A program made the translations under genes and the position numbers. Source: Solidesulfovibrio sp. (GTDB taxonomy: Bacteria; Desulfobacterota; Desulfovibrionia; Desulfovibrionales; Desulfovibrionaceae). From it: 64,000 nt of DNA. The stretch's first letter is position 1; the number at the start of each line of letters is the position of its first letter. Shown in pieces: positions 1 to 8,305 of the stretch. The stretch covers positions 1 to 64,000 of the forward strand of contig NZ_JBCFBA010000012.1 of assembly GCF_038562415.1 (NCBI RefSeq), read 5' to 3'. A model generated the notes under the pieces. The model had not been told where the DNA came from, did no database searches, and saw only the letters and a program-made list of their open reading frames with translations.

Positions 1-1
1 G

Positions 2-712
2 GCCGAGGCCAGGGCGCTCGGCGGGCTCGCGGCCGCCACGCCCGGGGCCGTGTGCATGGTCGGCCACAACTATCGGCGCAAAAACGGCATCCGCTTCCTC
101 AAGGCCTGCCTGGACGAGGGCCGGCTCGGCCGGCCGGTGCACCTCGACGCCATGGTCTCCCACGGCGGGGCCTTCCATTTCGACGCCAACCACTGGCGCA
201 CGGACCCGGCCCGCTGCCTGGGCGGTCCCCTGGCCATGCTCGGCGCGCACAGCCTGGATACGCTACGCTATCTGCTGGGCCGGCCGGAAAGCGTGTTCGC
301 CTTCGCCGACCGCCTGTCCGGCACCTCGGCCAACGTGGACGCGGTGACGGCGCTTTTCCGCATGGCAAGCGGGGCCACGGCCAGCCTGTGCCACCACTAC
401 GTGGTGCCGTCCATCGGCTATGTCCGGGTCCAGGGCTTCGAGGGCACGGCCAGCTACGCCATCGACTCCAACGAGGTGTCCGTGCGCACGGGCCGCGACG
501 TGGCCTGCGTCAAGGCGCCGACGGTGCTCCATACCCTGCCTCCCCTGGACGACCGGCTGGAGCAGGTGGTGGAATTCGCCCGGGCCATACGCGGCCGGGC
601 CACGGTGGAAACCGGCTGGCGGCAAGGCCTGGAGGTGGTGGAGATGCTGCACGGGATCATGGAATCGGCCCGCACGGGGCAGCCCTGGCGGTTTGACGGG
701 GACGCGGCGTGA
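2..712 (+). CDS. Gfo/Idh/MocA-type sugar oxidoreductase (5' truncated by window edge)
   Basis: The reading frame is already open at base 2, so the N-terminal NAD(P)-binding Rossmann half lies outside the window. What remains reads as the catalytic half of a Gfo/Idh/MocA dehydrogenase: a 'VGHNYRRKNG' stretch, then a 'HWRTDPARCLGGPLAMLGAHSLDTLRYLLG' type region (the family's conserved G-G-x-L-x-D/A-x-G-x-H motif; here A replaces D), then the C-terminal beta-sheet domain. Such enzymes oxidise or reduce nucleotide or free sugars. The stop overlaps the GTG start of the next gene (GTGA), implying translational coupling. The substrate cannot be read from sequence. Confidence 0.8.
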   Translation, partial: AEARALGGLAAATPGAVCMVGHNYRRKNGIRFLKACLDEGRLGRPVHLDAMVSHGGAFHFDANHWRTDPARCLGGPLAMLGAHSLDTLRYLLGRPESVFAFADRLSGTSANVDAVTALFRMASGATASLCHHYVVPSIGYVRVQGFEGTASYAIDSNEVSVRTGRDVACVKAPTVLHTLPPLDDRLEQVVEFARAIRGRATVETGWRQGLEVVEMLHGIMESARTGQPWRFDGDAA

Positions 713-1878
713 CCGGCCAGGACGTGGGCGTGGTGGACCGCCACTTCGACCTGACCGGCCGCCTGTCGCGGGCCGAACTGGAAGCCGCGCGCCTGGCGCT
801 CCTCGAGGCGGCCCGCACGGCCGCCCTTCCCGACGGCCGGGGCTTCGACCAGGACCGGGAGGGAATCCTCGCCTGCCTGGCCAGCGGCGATTTCACGGGC
901 AAGGAGGCCGGGGCCGGCCGGTTCACGGGATTCGCCGCGACCGAGCTGGAGGAGGCCGCCCGGCGCCTGCCCCGGGGCGAGGCCGTCGCCTATCTGCGCT
1001 ACCGCTACCGCTGGCACCATTGCCCCCACTCCCGCACCGTACCCGATTTTCCCATCCACCTCGGCATCGAATCGGCCTCGCTGTGCAACCTGCGCTGCAC
1101 CATGTGCTTCCAAAGCGACCCGTCTTTCCGCCGAGACAAAGGCAATTTCGGGCTCATGGACTTCGATCTGTACCGCCGGATCATCGACGAGGGCGCGGCC
1201 AAGGGCCTGTGCTCCGTCAAGCTGTCCATCCGCGGCGAACCGTTGCTGCATCCCCGGCTGCCGGACATGGTCGCCTATGCCCGCAAAAGCCGGTTGCTCG
1301 ACGTGATGCTCAACACCAACGCCACCTTGCTGACCGAGGACAAGGCCCGCGCCCTCCTGGACGCCGAGCCGCACCTGATCGTTTTTTCCGTGGACGCGGA
1401 CACGAAACGGACCTTCGAATCCATCCGGGTGGGGGCGGACTTCGAGGCGGTCGTGGGAAACGTGGAGCGGTTCTTGCAAATTCGGGCCAAGGACTATCCC
1501 GGCTCCATCACCCGGGCCCGGGTGCAGATGACCGTCGTGCCCGAGGCCGAGGGCGAGATCCCGGCCGTGCGGCGGCGCTGGGCCAGCCTGGCCGACCAGG
1601 TGGCCATCAAGCGGGTTGTCCTTCGCCAGGCCGACGGCGACGCGGCCACGCCGGGCGACTGGGGCTGCCGGGTGCTGTGGCAGCGCCTCGACGTGCACTA
1701 CGACGGCGGCGTGTGGCTGTGCGACAACGACTACCACGGCAAGTGCCCCCTCGGGGACGTGCGCCGGGACAGCCTGGAATCCATCTGGCATTCCGGGCGG
1801 ATGGCCTCGCTTCGCGCCCTGCATGCCGCCGGGCGCCGGACCGAGATCGCCCCCTGCCGCCGCTGCAGCGGTTTGTAA
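709..1878 (+). CDS. radical SAM protein with SPASM-like C-terminus
   Basis: 389 aa starting at a GTG that overlaps the previous stop. A Cx3Cx2C cluster motif (CNLRCTMC, Cys126, 130 and 133) marks the radical SAM 4Fe-4S site. The C-terminal ~75 residues carry further cysteines (WLCDNDYHGKCPLGD and a final CRRC) as in SPASM or twitch domains, which bind auxiliary Fe-S clusters. Residues 1-115 form an N-terminal extension I do not recognise. SPASM proteins modify peptides or dehydrogenate sugars or alcohols; next to a sugar oxidoreductase and glycosyltransferases, a sugar substrate is the natural inference but is not shown. Confidence 0.82.
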   Translation: MTGQDVGVVDRHFDLTGRLSRAELEAARLALLEAARTAALPDGRGFDQDREGILACLASGDFTGKEAGAGRFTGFAATELEEAARRLPRGEAVAYLRYRYRWHHCPHSRTVPDFPIHLGIESASLCNLRCTMCFQSDPSFRRDKGNFGLMDFDLYRRIIDEGAAKGLCSVKLSIRGEPLLHPRLPDMVAYARKSRLLDVMLNTNATLLTEDKARALLDAEPHLIVFSVDADTKRTFESIRVGADFEAVVGNVERFLQIRAKDYPGSITRARVQMTVVPEAEGEIPAVRRRWASLADQVAIKRVVLRQADGDAATPGDWGCRVLWQRLDVHYDGGVWLCDNDYHGKCPLGDVRRDSLESIWHSGRMASLRALHAAGRRTEIAPCRRCSGL

Positions 1879-1892
1879 CAACGGAACGGATC

Positions 1893-1988
1893 ATGGCCGC
1901 CGAACTTCCCTGGATCAACTCTTGGACCGCCAACGAGGATTTCGCCAGGCTCGACCGGGGGCCCGCGGCCAATGAGGACGGCCTATGA
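1893..1988 (+). CDS. possible 31-aa ORF coupled to the downstream glycosyltransferase gene
   Basis: An ATG at 1893 opens a 31-codon frame whose TGA overlaps the ATG of the next gene (ATGA). It fills the gap between the radical SAM gene and the glycosyltransferase-like gene. The product is acidic and hydrophilic (PWINSWTANEDFARL...), with no signal peptide or membrane segment. The upstream AACGGA is only a weak ribosome binding site. The coupling geometry matches the rest of the operon, which argues for translation, but a chance frame cannot be excluded. No homologue is recognised. Confidence 0.3.
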   Translation: MAAELPWINSWTANEDFARLDRGPAANEDGL

Positions 1989-4312
1989 TCGCGCTGGAAG
2001 AAATTTTTCCCGACATCGCCCGGACCCTGGGCGGTTTCCCCGAGCCGGGGCGCCTGGCGGGCCGGCGGGTGCTGGTCTACGCCTTCAACACCATGCCGCC
2101 CCTGGTGCCCTATTTCGGTCTGTATGCCCTTGTCCTGGCCCACCGGGGCGCGACGGTCGACCTGGCCTGGCGGCCCTACCTGGAAACCCACCAGTACCTG
2201 CCCCGGGAGGCGCTCGACGCGCTTAACGCCAAGGCCGAAGCCCTGCTGGCCGCCCTCGGCCACCCGCGCCTTGCGGCCGTCAACCTGGCCGGCCTGCCCC
2301 TGTCGCCGCTGCCCCCCGGGGCGCGGGACATCGTCGAGACGCAAGCCGCCATGGACGTGAGCCATTTCCGGCGCTCCGTGGAAACGGACCTCGCCGGCGA
2401 GGACCGCGCGGTCTATCGGCACTACCTGCGCCTGCATCAGGAATGCCTGGGGGCACTTGAAACGCTTTTGCGGGAAAACCGCTACGACAGCGTCCTTATG
2501 CCCACCGGAGACGGCGTGCAGTTCGGGGCGGCCTACCGGTTTTTCCGGGCCAAGGGCCTGGCCGTGTGCACGGTCGAGGCGTTTCGCTGCGGCCGGGACC
2601 GGGCGGCCATCGTCTCGTGGGGGGCGCCGGCCGTGTCGTTTAACCGTGACTTCATCGACGGCCCCTGGGCCGCCTTCGACGCCGACCTGGACGAGGCGAC
2701 GGTGGAGGACTGCCTGGGCCGGTTGGCGCGGCGGTTCCGGAACCAGGCCAGCCACACCTCCATCCAGATCGCCGCCAGCGGCCAGGTCGCGGCGCTGCGC
2801 CAGTCCCTGGCCCTCGATCCCCGGCTCCCGGTGCTCTTGGTCACCCCCAGCCACAATTACGAGAAGCATTTCCGCCTGCGCCATCCGGTGTTCGACAACG
2901 GCTTGCGGTGGTTCGAGGAAACCCTTGTCCATCTGGCCGGGCGCGGCGACTGCCAGGTCCTCGTGCGCCTGCCCCCCCTGCCCGGCTCCAACGGGGAAAA
3001 CGATCCCCACGAACTGGCCGTGAGCCGCGACAGCGGCAGCACGACCTTCGCCAGGCTGTTTCCGCAGTGCCCGGCCCATTTCCGGCTTTTCGGCCCCTTC
3101 GACAAGGTCAGCACCTACGACCTGATGGGCATCGCCGACGGCTGCCTGACCTACAACTCCACCACGGGCCTGGAAATGGCCTTGCTCGGCAAGGCGGCCC
3201 TCGTGCCGACCTCCATCCACTACACCGGCAAGGGGTTCACCCTCGATTCGGACAGCCGGGAGGACTACTTCCGGCAGCTCGACCGGCTCATCCGCGACCC
3301 GGCGGCCAGGGTGCTTTCCCCGGCCCAGGTCCGGCTCGCCAGGCGCTACGCGGTCTTTTTGTACTTCCATTTCCCGCGCCGCCTGCCCTGGAGCCTGCGC
3401 CACCGCCGCTTCCTGTATGACCAGTGGCCCATGGAGCGGCTGCTGTCCCTGGAAGGGGCGCTGTCCCCGTTTACGGACTCCATCGATTTTCTGGCCGACG
3501 CGGAAGCCGACGCCGACAGCCGGGCCAAATGCGTCGAAGTCCGTGGGCTGCTCGCGGCCGTCCGGGCCGCCGCCGGCGACACGGCCACGGCGCGCCGGTT
3601 GCTGGGCCGGCTGTGGGAGGTCGACCTGGCGCGCCTTGGCCGGGAACAGCCGCAGGTCCTGGCCCTGCTCCTGGGGGCATGGGACGACCTGGTTTCCCTG
3701 GCCATGGCCGACGGGCTGGATTGGCGGGTGTACGATTTCAAGCGGCAGTGGCGGGCCCTGGAGGAGAGCGCCCCGGCCGGGCCGGAAACGTCGCGCCTCG
3801 GGCGGTTTCTGTCCGAGGCGGCGGCGCGGTTCGAGGCGGGAGACAGGCCCGACGCGGCAGCGCGGCTGGTGGAAAGCGACGTTCTGGGCTTCCTGGACAT
3901 TTATGTCTCTCGCGGCCGGTGGTACGGCCTGGACCGGAGCTTGCGGCCGGCGACGCCGGATGACCACGAACCGGAGGCCCTCCGGGAACTGGAAAAACAG
4001 GGGCTTTGTTTCATCGCGGCGGACCGGGAGGCCGTTTTCCGAAACATCTTGCGGTATTTCAAGGAACTCCCCGTCCTTATCCAGGAAGGTTACCAGGGCT
4101 ACAACATTGTCCTGTGCAACGGGATGCTTTACGCCCTGGCCCAGGAGCTCGGCCGGGTCGATCCCTTGCGGCTGCTGCTCGAACCACAACCCCTCGTGAG
4201 CGCGGGCCTCCTGATCCCCGGCCAGGACCTGGAGGCGGTCCGCCGGGAGGTGGACCGGACGCTGGACCGACGCGCCGCCAGGATGCGGCAGCTGGCCGGT
4301 GAAGACGCCTGA
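1985..4312 (+). CDS. GT-B-type glycosyltransferase/capsule-synthesis-like protein with C-terminal repeat modules
   Basis: 775 aa. The N-terminal half resembles GT-B proteins of the capsule-synthesis/CDP-glycerol transferase kind: 'YALVLAHRGATVDLAWRP' near the start, a 'TPSHNYEKHF' segment near residue 290, and the typical nucleotide-binding 'TYNSTTGLEMALLGKAALV' near residue 385. After an alpha-helical linker, the last ~140 residues hold two copies of a ~60-aa module (about residues 632-690 and 700-765) with the pattern aromatic-x-I-x(4-5)-G-x-x-Y-A/G-L...L. The same module occurs three times in the next protein. The start has a GAGG ribosome site and overlaps the preceding 31-codon frame. 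Sugar donor and acceptor are unknown. Confidence 0.7.
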   Translation: MIALEEIFPDIARTLGGFPEPGRLAGRRVLVYAFNTMPPLVPYFGLYALVLAHRGATVDLAWRPYLETHQYLPREALDALNAKAEALLAALGHPRLAAVNLAGLPLSPLPPGARDIVETQAAMDVSHFRRSVETDLAGEDRAVYRHYLRLHQECLGALETLLRENRYDSVLMPTGDGVQFGAAYRFFRAKGLAVCTVEAFRCGRDRAAIVSWGAPAVSFNRDFIDGPWAAFDADLDEATVEDCLGRLARRFRNQASHTSIQIAASGQVAALRQSLALDPRLPVLLVTPSHNYEKHFRLRHPVFDNGLRWFEETLVHLAGRGDCQVLVRLPPLPGSNGENDPHELAVSRDSGSTTFARLFPQCPAHFRLFGPFDKVSTYDLMGIADGCLTYNSTTGLEMALLGKAALVPTSIHYTGKGFTLDSDSREDYFRQLDRLIRDPAARVLSPAQVRLARRYAVFLYFHFPRRLPWSLRHRRFLYDQWPMERLLSLEGALSPFTDSIDFLADAEADADSRAKCVEVRGLLAAVRAAAGDTATARRLLGRLWEVDLARLGREQPQVLALLLGAWDDLVSLAMADGLDWRVYDFKRQWRALEESAPAGPETSRLGRFLSEAAARFEAGDRPDAAARLVESDVLGFLDIYVSRGRWYGLDRSLRPATPDDHEPEALRELEKQGLCFIAADREAVFRNILRYFKELPVLIQEGYQGYNIVLCNGMLYALAQELGRVDPLRLLLEPQPLVSAGLLIPGQDLEAVRREVDRTLDRRAARMRQLAGEDA

Positions 4313-4332
4313 CGGGGCGGGAGGAACAATCC

Positions 4333-5793
4333 ATGGTTGAACTGGCGCTGCTGCAATCCCTGCTGGCGGGCGAGCCCTATTACGGGCCGGCCTTGCGCGC
4401 CGACGCCGATGCCGACGGCCGGGAAGCCCTTGCCGCCATCCTGGAGAAGCTGCGCGCCCTGAAAGCCTCGCCGCGGGTGCTGGAAGTCGGCTGCTGGCTC
4501 GGGGCCGGCACGGCCCAGCTGGCGGCCGGGCTGGACAGACTGTTTTCCGACTGGCGGCTCACCTGCCTCGAAGACTTCCATGCCCCCCTGGAATGCGCCA
4601 CGGGCCATCCCGTCGCGCCTGACGAACGCATCGATTTCTATGCCCAGGCGGCGCGAGCCGGCGTGCTGCCCGGGCTGCTGGAACATAACCTCAGGCACGA
4701 CAAGCAGCGTTCACGCCTGCACTTCGTGAACGAGCCACTGCTTGCCGCCTTGCGGGGATACGCCGCCGGCGCCTTCGACCTCGTGGTGCTGCACGGCCCG
4801 CGCGCCCTGTCGCAATTCGACGACATCCTCGGCCACTGCGTCCGGATATGCGCCGCCGACGGCATCGTCTGCGGCAGCGGGCTGCTGTTGCGGGAGGACG
4901 AGGCCGAACCCAACGGCCTGCGCTATTGCCTCAGGTTTCCCAAACGCTCGTACACCGCCTACGACGAACGGACGGGCATCCGGTATTATCCGGAAATCAC
5001 CCATGCCCTTTCGGAGCGCTTTGGCATGGTCCCGGCGTGCCGCGGCTTTTGGGCCGTGCATGTCCGGCCTGATGCCGTACCCGTGCCCATGGCCATGCCG
5101 GCTTCCCCGCAAACGCCCCAGCCGGTGGACGCCGCCGAGCAATACCAGATCGTGCCGCGCGCCGACGGGCGCTATGTGGTGCTGCATGCGTCCATCCCGG
5201 CGTCGCGGCTGGCGGGCGAGCGCCTGGGCGAGCGGGAGATACCGGAACTGTTGGCGTTGTGCGACACGAGGCAGCAGGCCGAGGCCGAGGCCAATTGCCT
5301 CAACGAGCGGCGGCGGCGCCAGAAAGGCGTTTGGCTGGACACGACACCGTATTATTATCTGGTGAAGTTCGGTGCGAGCACCTACATGGCCCAATCCAAA
5401 TTTCTCAATCCGCCCAAAGGCCTCAAAGTCTTTTCACGAATACTTGGCGAGGACGAGCTGGAGCCGCTGTTGCTGCTGGCCTCGTCGCTTGAGGAGCTCA
5501 GGCGGAAAGTCGCCCTCCACGAGGCGGCGGTACGGGCGGAAAAACAGTCGCTGCCCATCCGCGAGCGATATCAAGGGTATTATCTCTATGAGGCGCGGCA
5601 AGACCACTGGGTAGCCGTTTCCCTCGCCGTGACGCGGGGGCGTCCGTTTCAAAACTATCTCGGCGAAGAAGATATTGCTCCATCTGTATTGACGGCCAAA
5701 TCCCTGGAAGCCTTGCGCGACAGGATCGAACACATGGTCAATCGCGACGGGAACAACGAAGCCCTGTCCCAGGCAACAGCGCACTGGCTCTAA
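4333..5793 (+). CDS. SAM-dependent methyltransferase-like protein with three C-terminal repeat modules
   Basis: 486 aa with a strong GGGAGGA ribosome site. Residues ~25-230 look like a class I methyltransferase of the surface-sugar type: motif I 'VLEVGCWLGAGTAQLA' near residue 50, an acidic post-II residue in 'CLEDFHAPLE', and 'FDLVVLHGP' as motif IV. From ~residue 268 there are three copies of a ~70-aa module starting with YQIVPR, YYYLVKF and YQGYYLY, each ending in a helix with SLEELRR/SLEALRD-like residues. The module is shared with the upstream glycosyltransferase-like protein. It may bind glycan or a partner protein; that is inference. This is the last gene of the first block. Confidence 0.65.
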   Translation: MVELALLQSLLAGEPYYGPALRADADADGREALAAILEKLRALKASPRVLEVGCWLGAGTAQLAAGLDRLFSDWRLTCLEDFHAPLECATGHPVAPDERIDFYAQAARAGVLPGLLEHNLRHDKQRSRLHFVNEPLLAALRGYAAGAFDLVVLHGPRALSQFDDILGHCVRICAADGIVCGSGLLLREDEAEPNGLRYCLRFPKRSYTAYDERTGIRYYPEITHALSERFGMVPACRGFWAVHVRPDAVPVPMAMPASPQTPQPVDAAEQYQIVPRADGRYVVLHASIPASRLAGERLGEREIPELLALCDTRQQAEAEANCLNERRRRQKGVWLDTTPYYYLVKFGASTYMAQSKFLNPPKGLKVFSRILGEDELEPLLLLASSLEELRRKVALHEAAVRAEKQSLPIRERYQGYYLYEARQDHWVAVSLAVTRGRPFQNYLGEEDIAPSVLTAKSLEALRDRIEHMVNRDGNNEALSQATAHWL

Positions 5794-5796
5794 GAT

Positions 5797-6107
5797 GTGC
5801 CGACATTTGGCCTGGGCCATGCCATTGCTCTCCACAGGAATGATGCAACGCGACATCGGCAAACCATACATGGTCATTTGGGATGTCCAACGCCTGGCCG
5901 AATCCGGGGCTTGCACGTGCCCGCCGGGCTGGCCTCGCGGTTTTCGGCACGGACATCGTGCCGATGTGCGGTTCCGCCGAACCCACGGGAGCGGTCCTGG
6001 ATGACCGGCCGGACGCATACACCGCCTGAAGAGGCCGCCCGTCATCGAAACCCGCGGCGCCCTGTCCCGCACACCCGGGGCAAGATCGCCTGGCGCACCC
6101 CGGCCTG
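5797..6107 (+). pseudogene. decayed fragment of an AMP-forming acyl-CoA synthetase/ligase
   Basis: This stretch matches, piece by piece, the intact ligase gene at 58843-60387. 'TGGCCGAATCCGGGG' followed by 'TGCACGTGCC' corresponds to the region encoding VAESGGMHVP. 'GTGCGGTTCCGCCGAACCC' corresponds to VWGSTET. The end encodes HTRGKIAWR against RTPGGKIAWR, including the catalytic-lysine region, and then TGA. The pieces lie in different frames, and several hundred bases between the GSTET motif and the C-terminus are missing, so this is a frameshifted and internally deleted copy. Similarity before ~5870 is weaker. It cannot encode a functional enzyme. Confidence 0.8.
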
Positions 6108-7062
6108 ACGGTGGGCCTTGGACGAGGACCAGACTGCCCACGCAAAGCAGCAAGGAGGGGAAATTCCCTTACGCCAGGGATCATCCCGCAGCTACAACAT
6201 ATACTTTCCGGAATTCCACGATCGTTCCGCAGAAAATTGTCGGGGCGTGATCTTGCCGCAACATTCGCATCCACGCTACCTTCATGCAATTTATTTCATT
6301 ATTTCATGAAATAGTTAACTAGATTAGCCACAATAATTTCCCTGTGCCTTTCGCTGTTTCACACAAGAGAAGGGTGTCGCCTCTTTGGCGTCCCATGCGT
6401 TCTACCGTCACGCTGCGACAACAGGGTTGACAAGACAAAACTGTTGATCCATATTTTGTAAAACTCGGGGAGGAGGTGAAAGAGGAATAGCATCGGGTAT
6501 AGCCGGCGCGCCTTACGCAAGGCTGGCGTGGCCGACAACTGCCAAAGCGTCGCCAAGACATGGCCAGCAGGTTGATTTGACAGGGAATACCTAAGTATTT
6601 TATATCGATAGCATACAAGAAAATGGAATTGGACGCGCGCGACGAACAGCCCCGCAAGAACTCGGCTCGTGAAGAAGAACGGACTGTTGTCCTGGAGAGC
6701 AGCGACGAGGATCCCCAGTTTGTTCGTCCATCCGTTTTTTGGGCAACGGACAATCGCCTTGACCGCCAAAACGGCCCGCTGCATCACCAGCAACAAGCAA
6801 CCGCCGCGCGGCCATGCTTCTCAGACGCTGACCGGTATTCTTAGAGGGAATGCCTTGCGAAAGGATCGGTGTAATCCACGAACGCCAATAGCCGAATCCG
6901 ACAACGCCCGTTTCCCCCTGTGGGCCGAGTGCTCGGGGCCCAGCGCACCCGGGGAGGGCTGCGGCGGATGCGTCGGGACAGGAAACGTTACCAGAACCAA
7001 ACCCCTTTTCCAGACGTGGCTGGTTGCAGTTTTTTTGGAAAAAACAACAGGGCATATTGGTG
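6108..7062. other. AT-richer intergenic stretch with no supported gene
   Basis: About 950 bases with clearly lower GC than the flanks, especially 6180-6620. Short open frames exist on both strands, but none has a convincing ribosome site, codon bias or recognisable product. The stretch holds two adjacent palindromes (6300-6321) and a sigma70-like pair, TTGACA at 6427 and CATATT at 6450, with no coding frame behind it. It follows a decayed gene, so part of it may be further decayed coding DNA. Confidence 0.5.
6300..6321. repeat. two abutting perfect palindromes in an AT-rich region
   Basis: TATTTCATGAAATA (6300-6313) is a perfect 14-bp palindrome and TAGTTAACTA (6312-6321) a perfect 10-bp palindrome overlapping its end. 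In DNA this GC-rich, such AT-rich dyads are unusual and resemble operator sites. No regulated gene starts close by, so the role is unknown. Confidence 0.55.
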
Positions 7063-7091
7063 TTGCACCGGTATCCGGGGCAGGTTATACG
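7063..7091 (+). promoter_or_regulatory. sigma70-like promoter of the small secreted protein gene
   Basis: TTGCAC (7063-7068) and TATACG (7086-7091) are separated by exactly 17 bases. Transcription would start near 7098, leaving a leader of about 107 nt before the ATG at 7205. A GGGGCAG...CTGCCCC dyad overlaps the -10 region. The adjacent gene has its own terminator, so this looks like a monocistronic unit. Confidence 0.5.
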
Positions 7092-7204
7092 CTAGGAAAG
7101 GCTGCCCCAGGCCAGGATGGAGCGGCGCCAAGAATTTTCGCGAGGGTTTGTAAACGGGGTTCCAACTTTTCAACTTTTCTCGTAAAACTTCGCAGGAGGA
7201 TTCC

Positions 7205-7516
7205 ATGACAAAGCATTTCATTCTCGTGGTGGCGATGTTGATTTCTTTCGTCGCTGGTGCGGCCGTGGCCAATGCCGCTGAATGGAGAACCGTGACCATC
7301 ACCCAGGCCGGCATAAACGGCTCCACCGCCTATGTACAGGCCACCGACCTCTATAAAGGCTCCTTCACTGCCCGTTATTTCCAGATCCCGACCGCCAACC
7401 AGAACGCCATTCTGGCAACGGCCCTTTCCGCCATCAGTTCCGGAAAAAACGCCGCCCTTGCCGTGAGCAACCTCGCCGCCGGCAGCTCGGTCGTCGCCCT
7501 GTTCATGAACAACTAA
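7205..7516 (+). CDS. small secreted protein of unknown function
   Basis: 103 aa preceded by AGGAGGA. Residues 1-24 are a clear Sec signal peptide: basic MTKH, a hydrophobic core, then cleavage after VANAA. The mature ~79 residues (WRTVTITQAGINGSTAYVQATD...) are beta-rich, cysteine-free and slightly hydrophobic, ending in VVALFMNN. The gene has its own promoter and a strong terminator, unlike the surrounding operons. I do not recognise the family; a small periplasmic or exported protein is all that can be said. Confidence 0.8.
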   Translation: MTKHFILVVAMLISFVAGAAVANAAEWRTVTITQAGINGSTAYVQATDLYKGSFTARYFQIPTANQNAILATALSAISSGKNAALAVSNLAAGSSVVALFMNN

Positions 7517-7562
7517 CTCCTGTCGCCATGCCCGCGCGCCGAAAACGGTGGACGCGGCCGCA

Positions 7563-7604
7563 AGCCTGGCGCCGGCACGGTCCGACGCCAGGCTTTTTGT
7601 TGTT
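7563..7604 (+). terminator. rho-independent terminator after the small secreted protein gene
   Basis: AGCCTGGCG (7563-7571) pairs perfectly with CGCCAGGCT (7586-7594), followed at once by TTTTT and a further T-rich stretch. It lies 47 bases past the stop codon. Confidence 0.85.
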
Positions 7605-7804
7605 TCGCGGTGCCTGGCCCATCCGTCGCCGCACGCACTGCACGTCGCCCGGAAAGCGGCGCACATTCCCGGGGCCGGCCATCTTTTCCTGGACGGTGGC
7701 GACGAATTCCTGTAAAAAAAGCGCTGTCTTGAAATTTTTTGCGACAGCCGGACGATGCCGGCAATAAACCGACCTCCGCGCCCGCGTTGCGGTGCTTTCA
7801 CCTT

Positions 7805-8272
7805 ATGCTGCTTGGATCTGTAAATTTCGATACAACATACGCGCCCTTCCTGAGGGGGGAAGTGTGGGTCGAGGCACTGGCCTGGATACGCCAGAACGCG
7901 ACCACGGCCTCTCCGGGCGTTCATGCATTGCGTGGCCGGGACATGTTCGTCAATGTGCACGGCTATTCCACCGGGTCGGCCAGTGAGGCCCGTTTCGAAT
8001 GCCATCGCCGCTACGTCGATTTACAGTACTGCATCCGGGGCGGCGAAACGATTCTGTGGCGGCCTTGTGCCGAGCCCCCGCGCGAGGACGAGTACGACGT
8101 CGCCAACGACGCCTGTTACCGACCCGTCGCGGGGGAGTGGTCCGCCCTGGTCCTCTCGCCGGGGCTGTTCGCCGTCTTTTTCCCCCAAGACGAACACGCG
8201 CCCAAGATTGCCAACGGCATCCATAAGGATATATGGAAGCTTGTCGTAAAAATTGACCGCACCCTGCTGTAA
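7805..8272 (+). CDS. YhcH/YjgK/YiaL (DUF386) family protein, NanQ-like
   Basis: 155 aa from the ATG at 7805, chosen because MLLGSVNFD matches the usual family N-terminus; the frame is open further upstream but that part looks unlike the family. Family marks are the 'FECHRRYVDLQYCIRGGE' segment (metal-binding H and the D-x-Q triplet), 'FFPQDEHAPKI', and the closing 'WKLVVKI'. These small cupin-like proteins are often encoded with sialic-acid genes, and E. coli NanQ is a sialic acid anomerase. It sits directly before a CMP-sugar synthetase, so it may act on a keto-acid sugar; that is inference. Confidence 0.82.
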   Translation: MLLGSVNFDTTYAPFLRGEVWVEALAWIRQNATTASPGVHALRGRDMFVNVHGYSTGSASEARFECHRRYVDLQYCIRGGETILWRPCAEPPREDEYDVANDACYRPVAGEWSALVLSPGLFAVFFPQDEHAPKIANGIHKDIWKLVVKIDRTLL

Positions 8273-8305
8273 CGAACCGGGCGCGACGCGCATGAGACTG
8301 TTGCC

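Noticed and set aside
1607-4189. 860-codon open frame on the minus strand
   Set aside because: It is antisense to the glycosyltransferase-like gene. Its product is a Gly/Arg/Pro/Gln-rich low-complexity sequence typical of shadow frames in very GC-rich DNA.
6319-6796. Overlapping minus-strand frames of about 145 codons in the AT-rich gap
   Set aside because: No ribosome site, no recognised motif, and the two frames overlap each other. They could be remnants but cannot be supported as genes.
7715-7750. GCTGTC...GACAGC dyad with a T run as a terminator
   Set aside because: The T run lies inside the loop, not after the stem, and a strong terminator already stands at 7563-7604.
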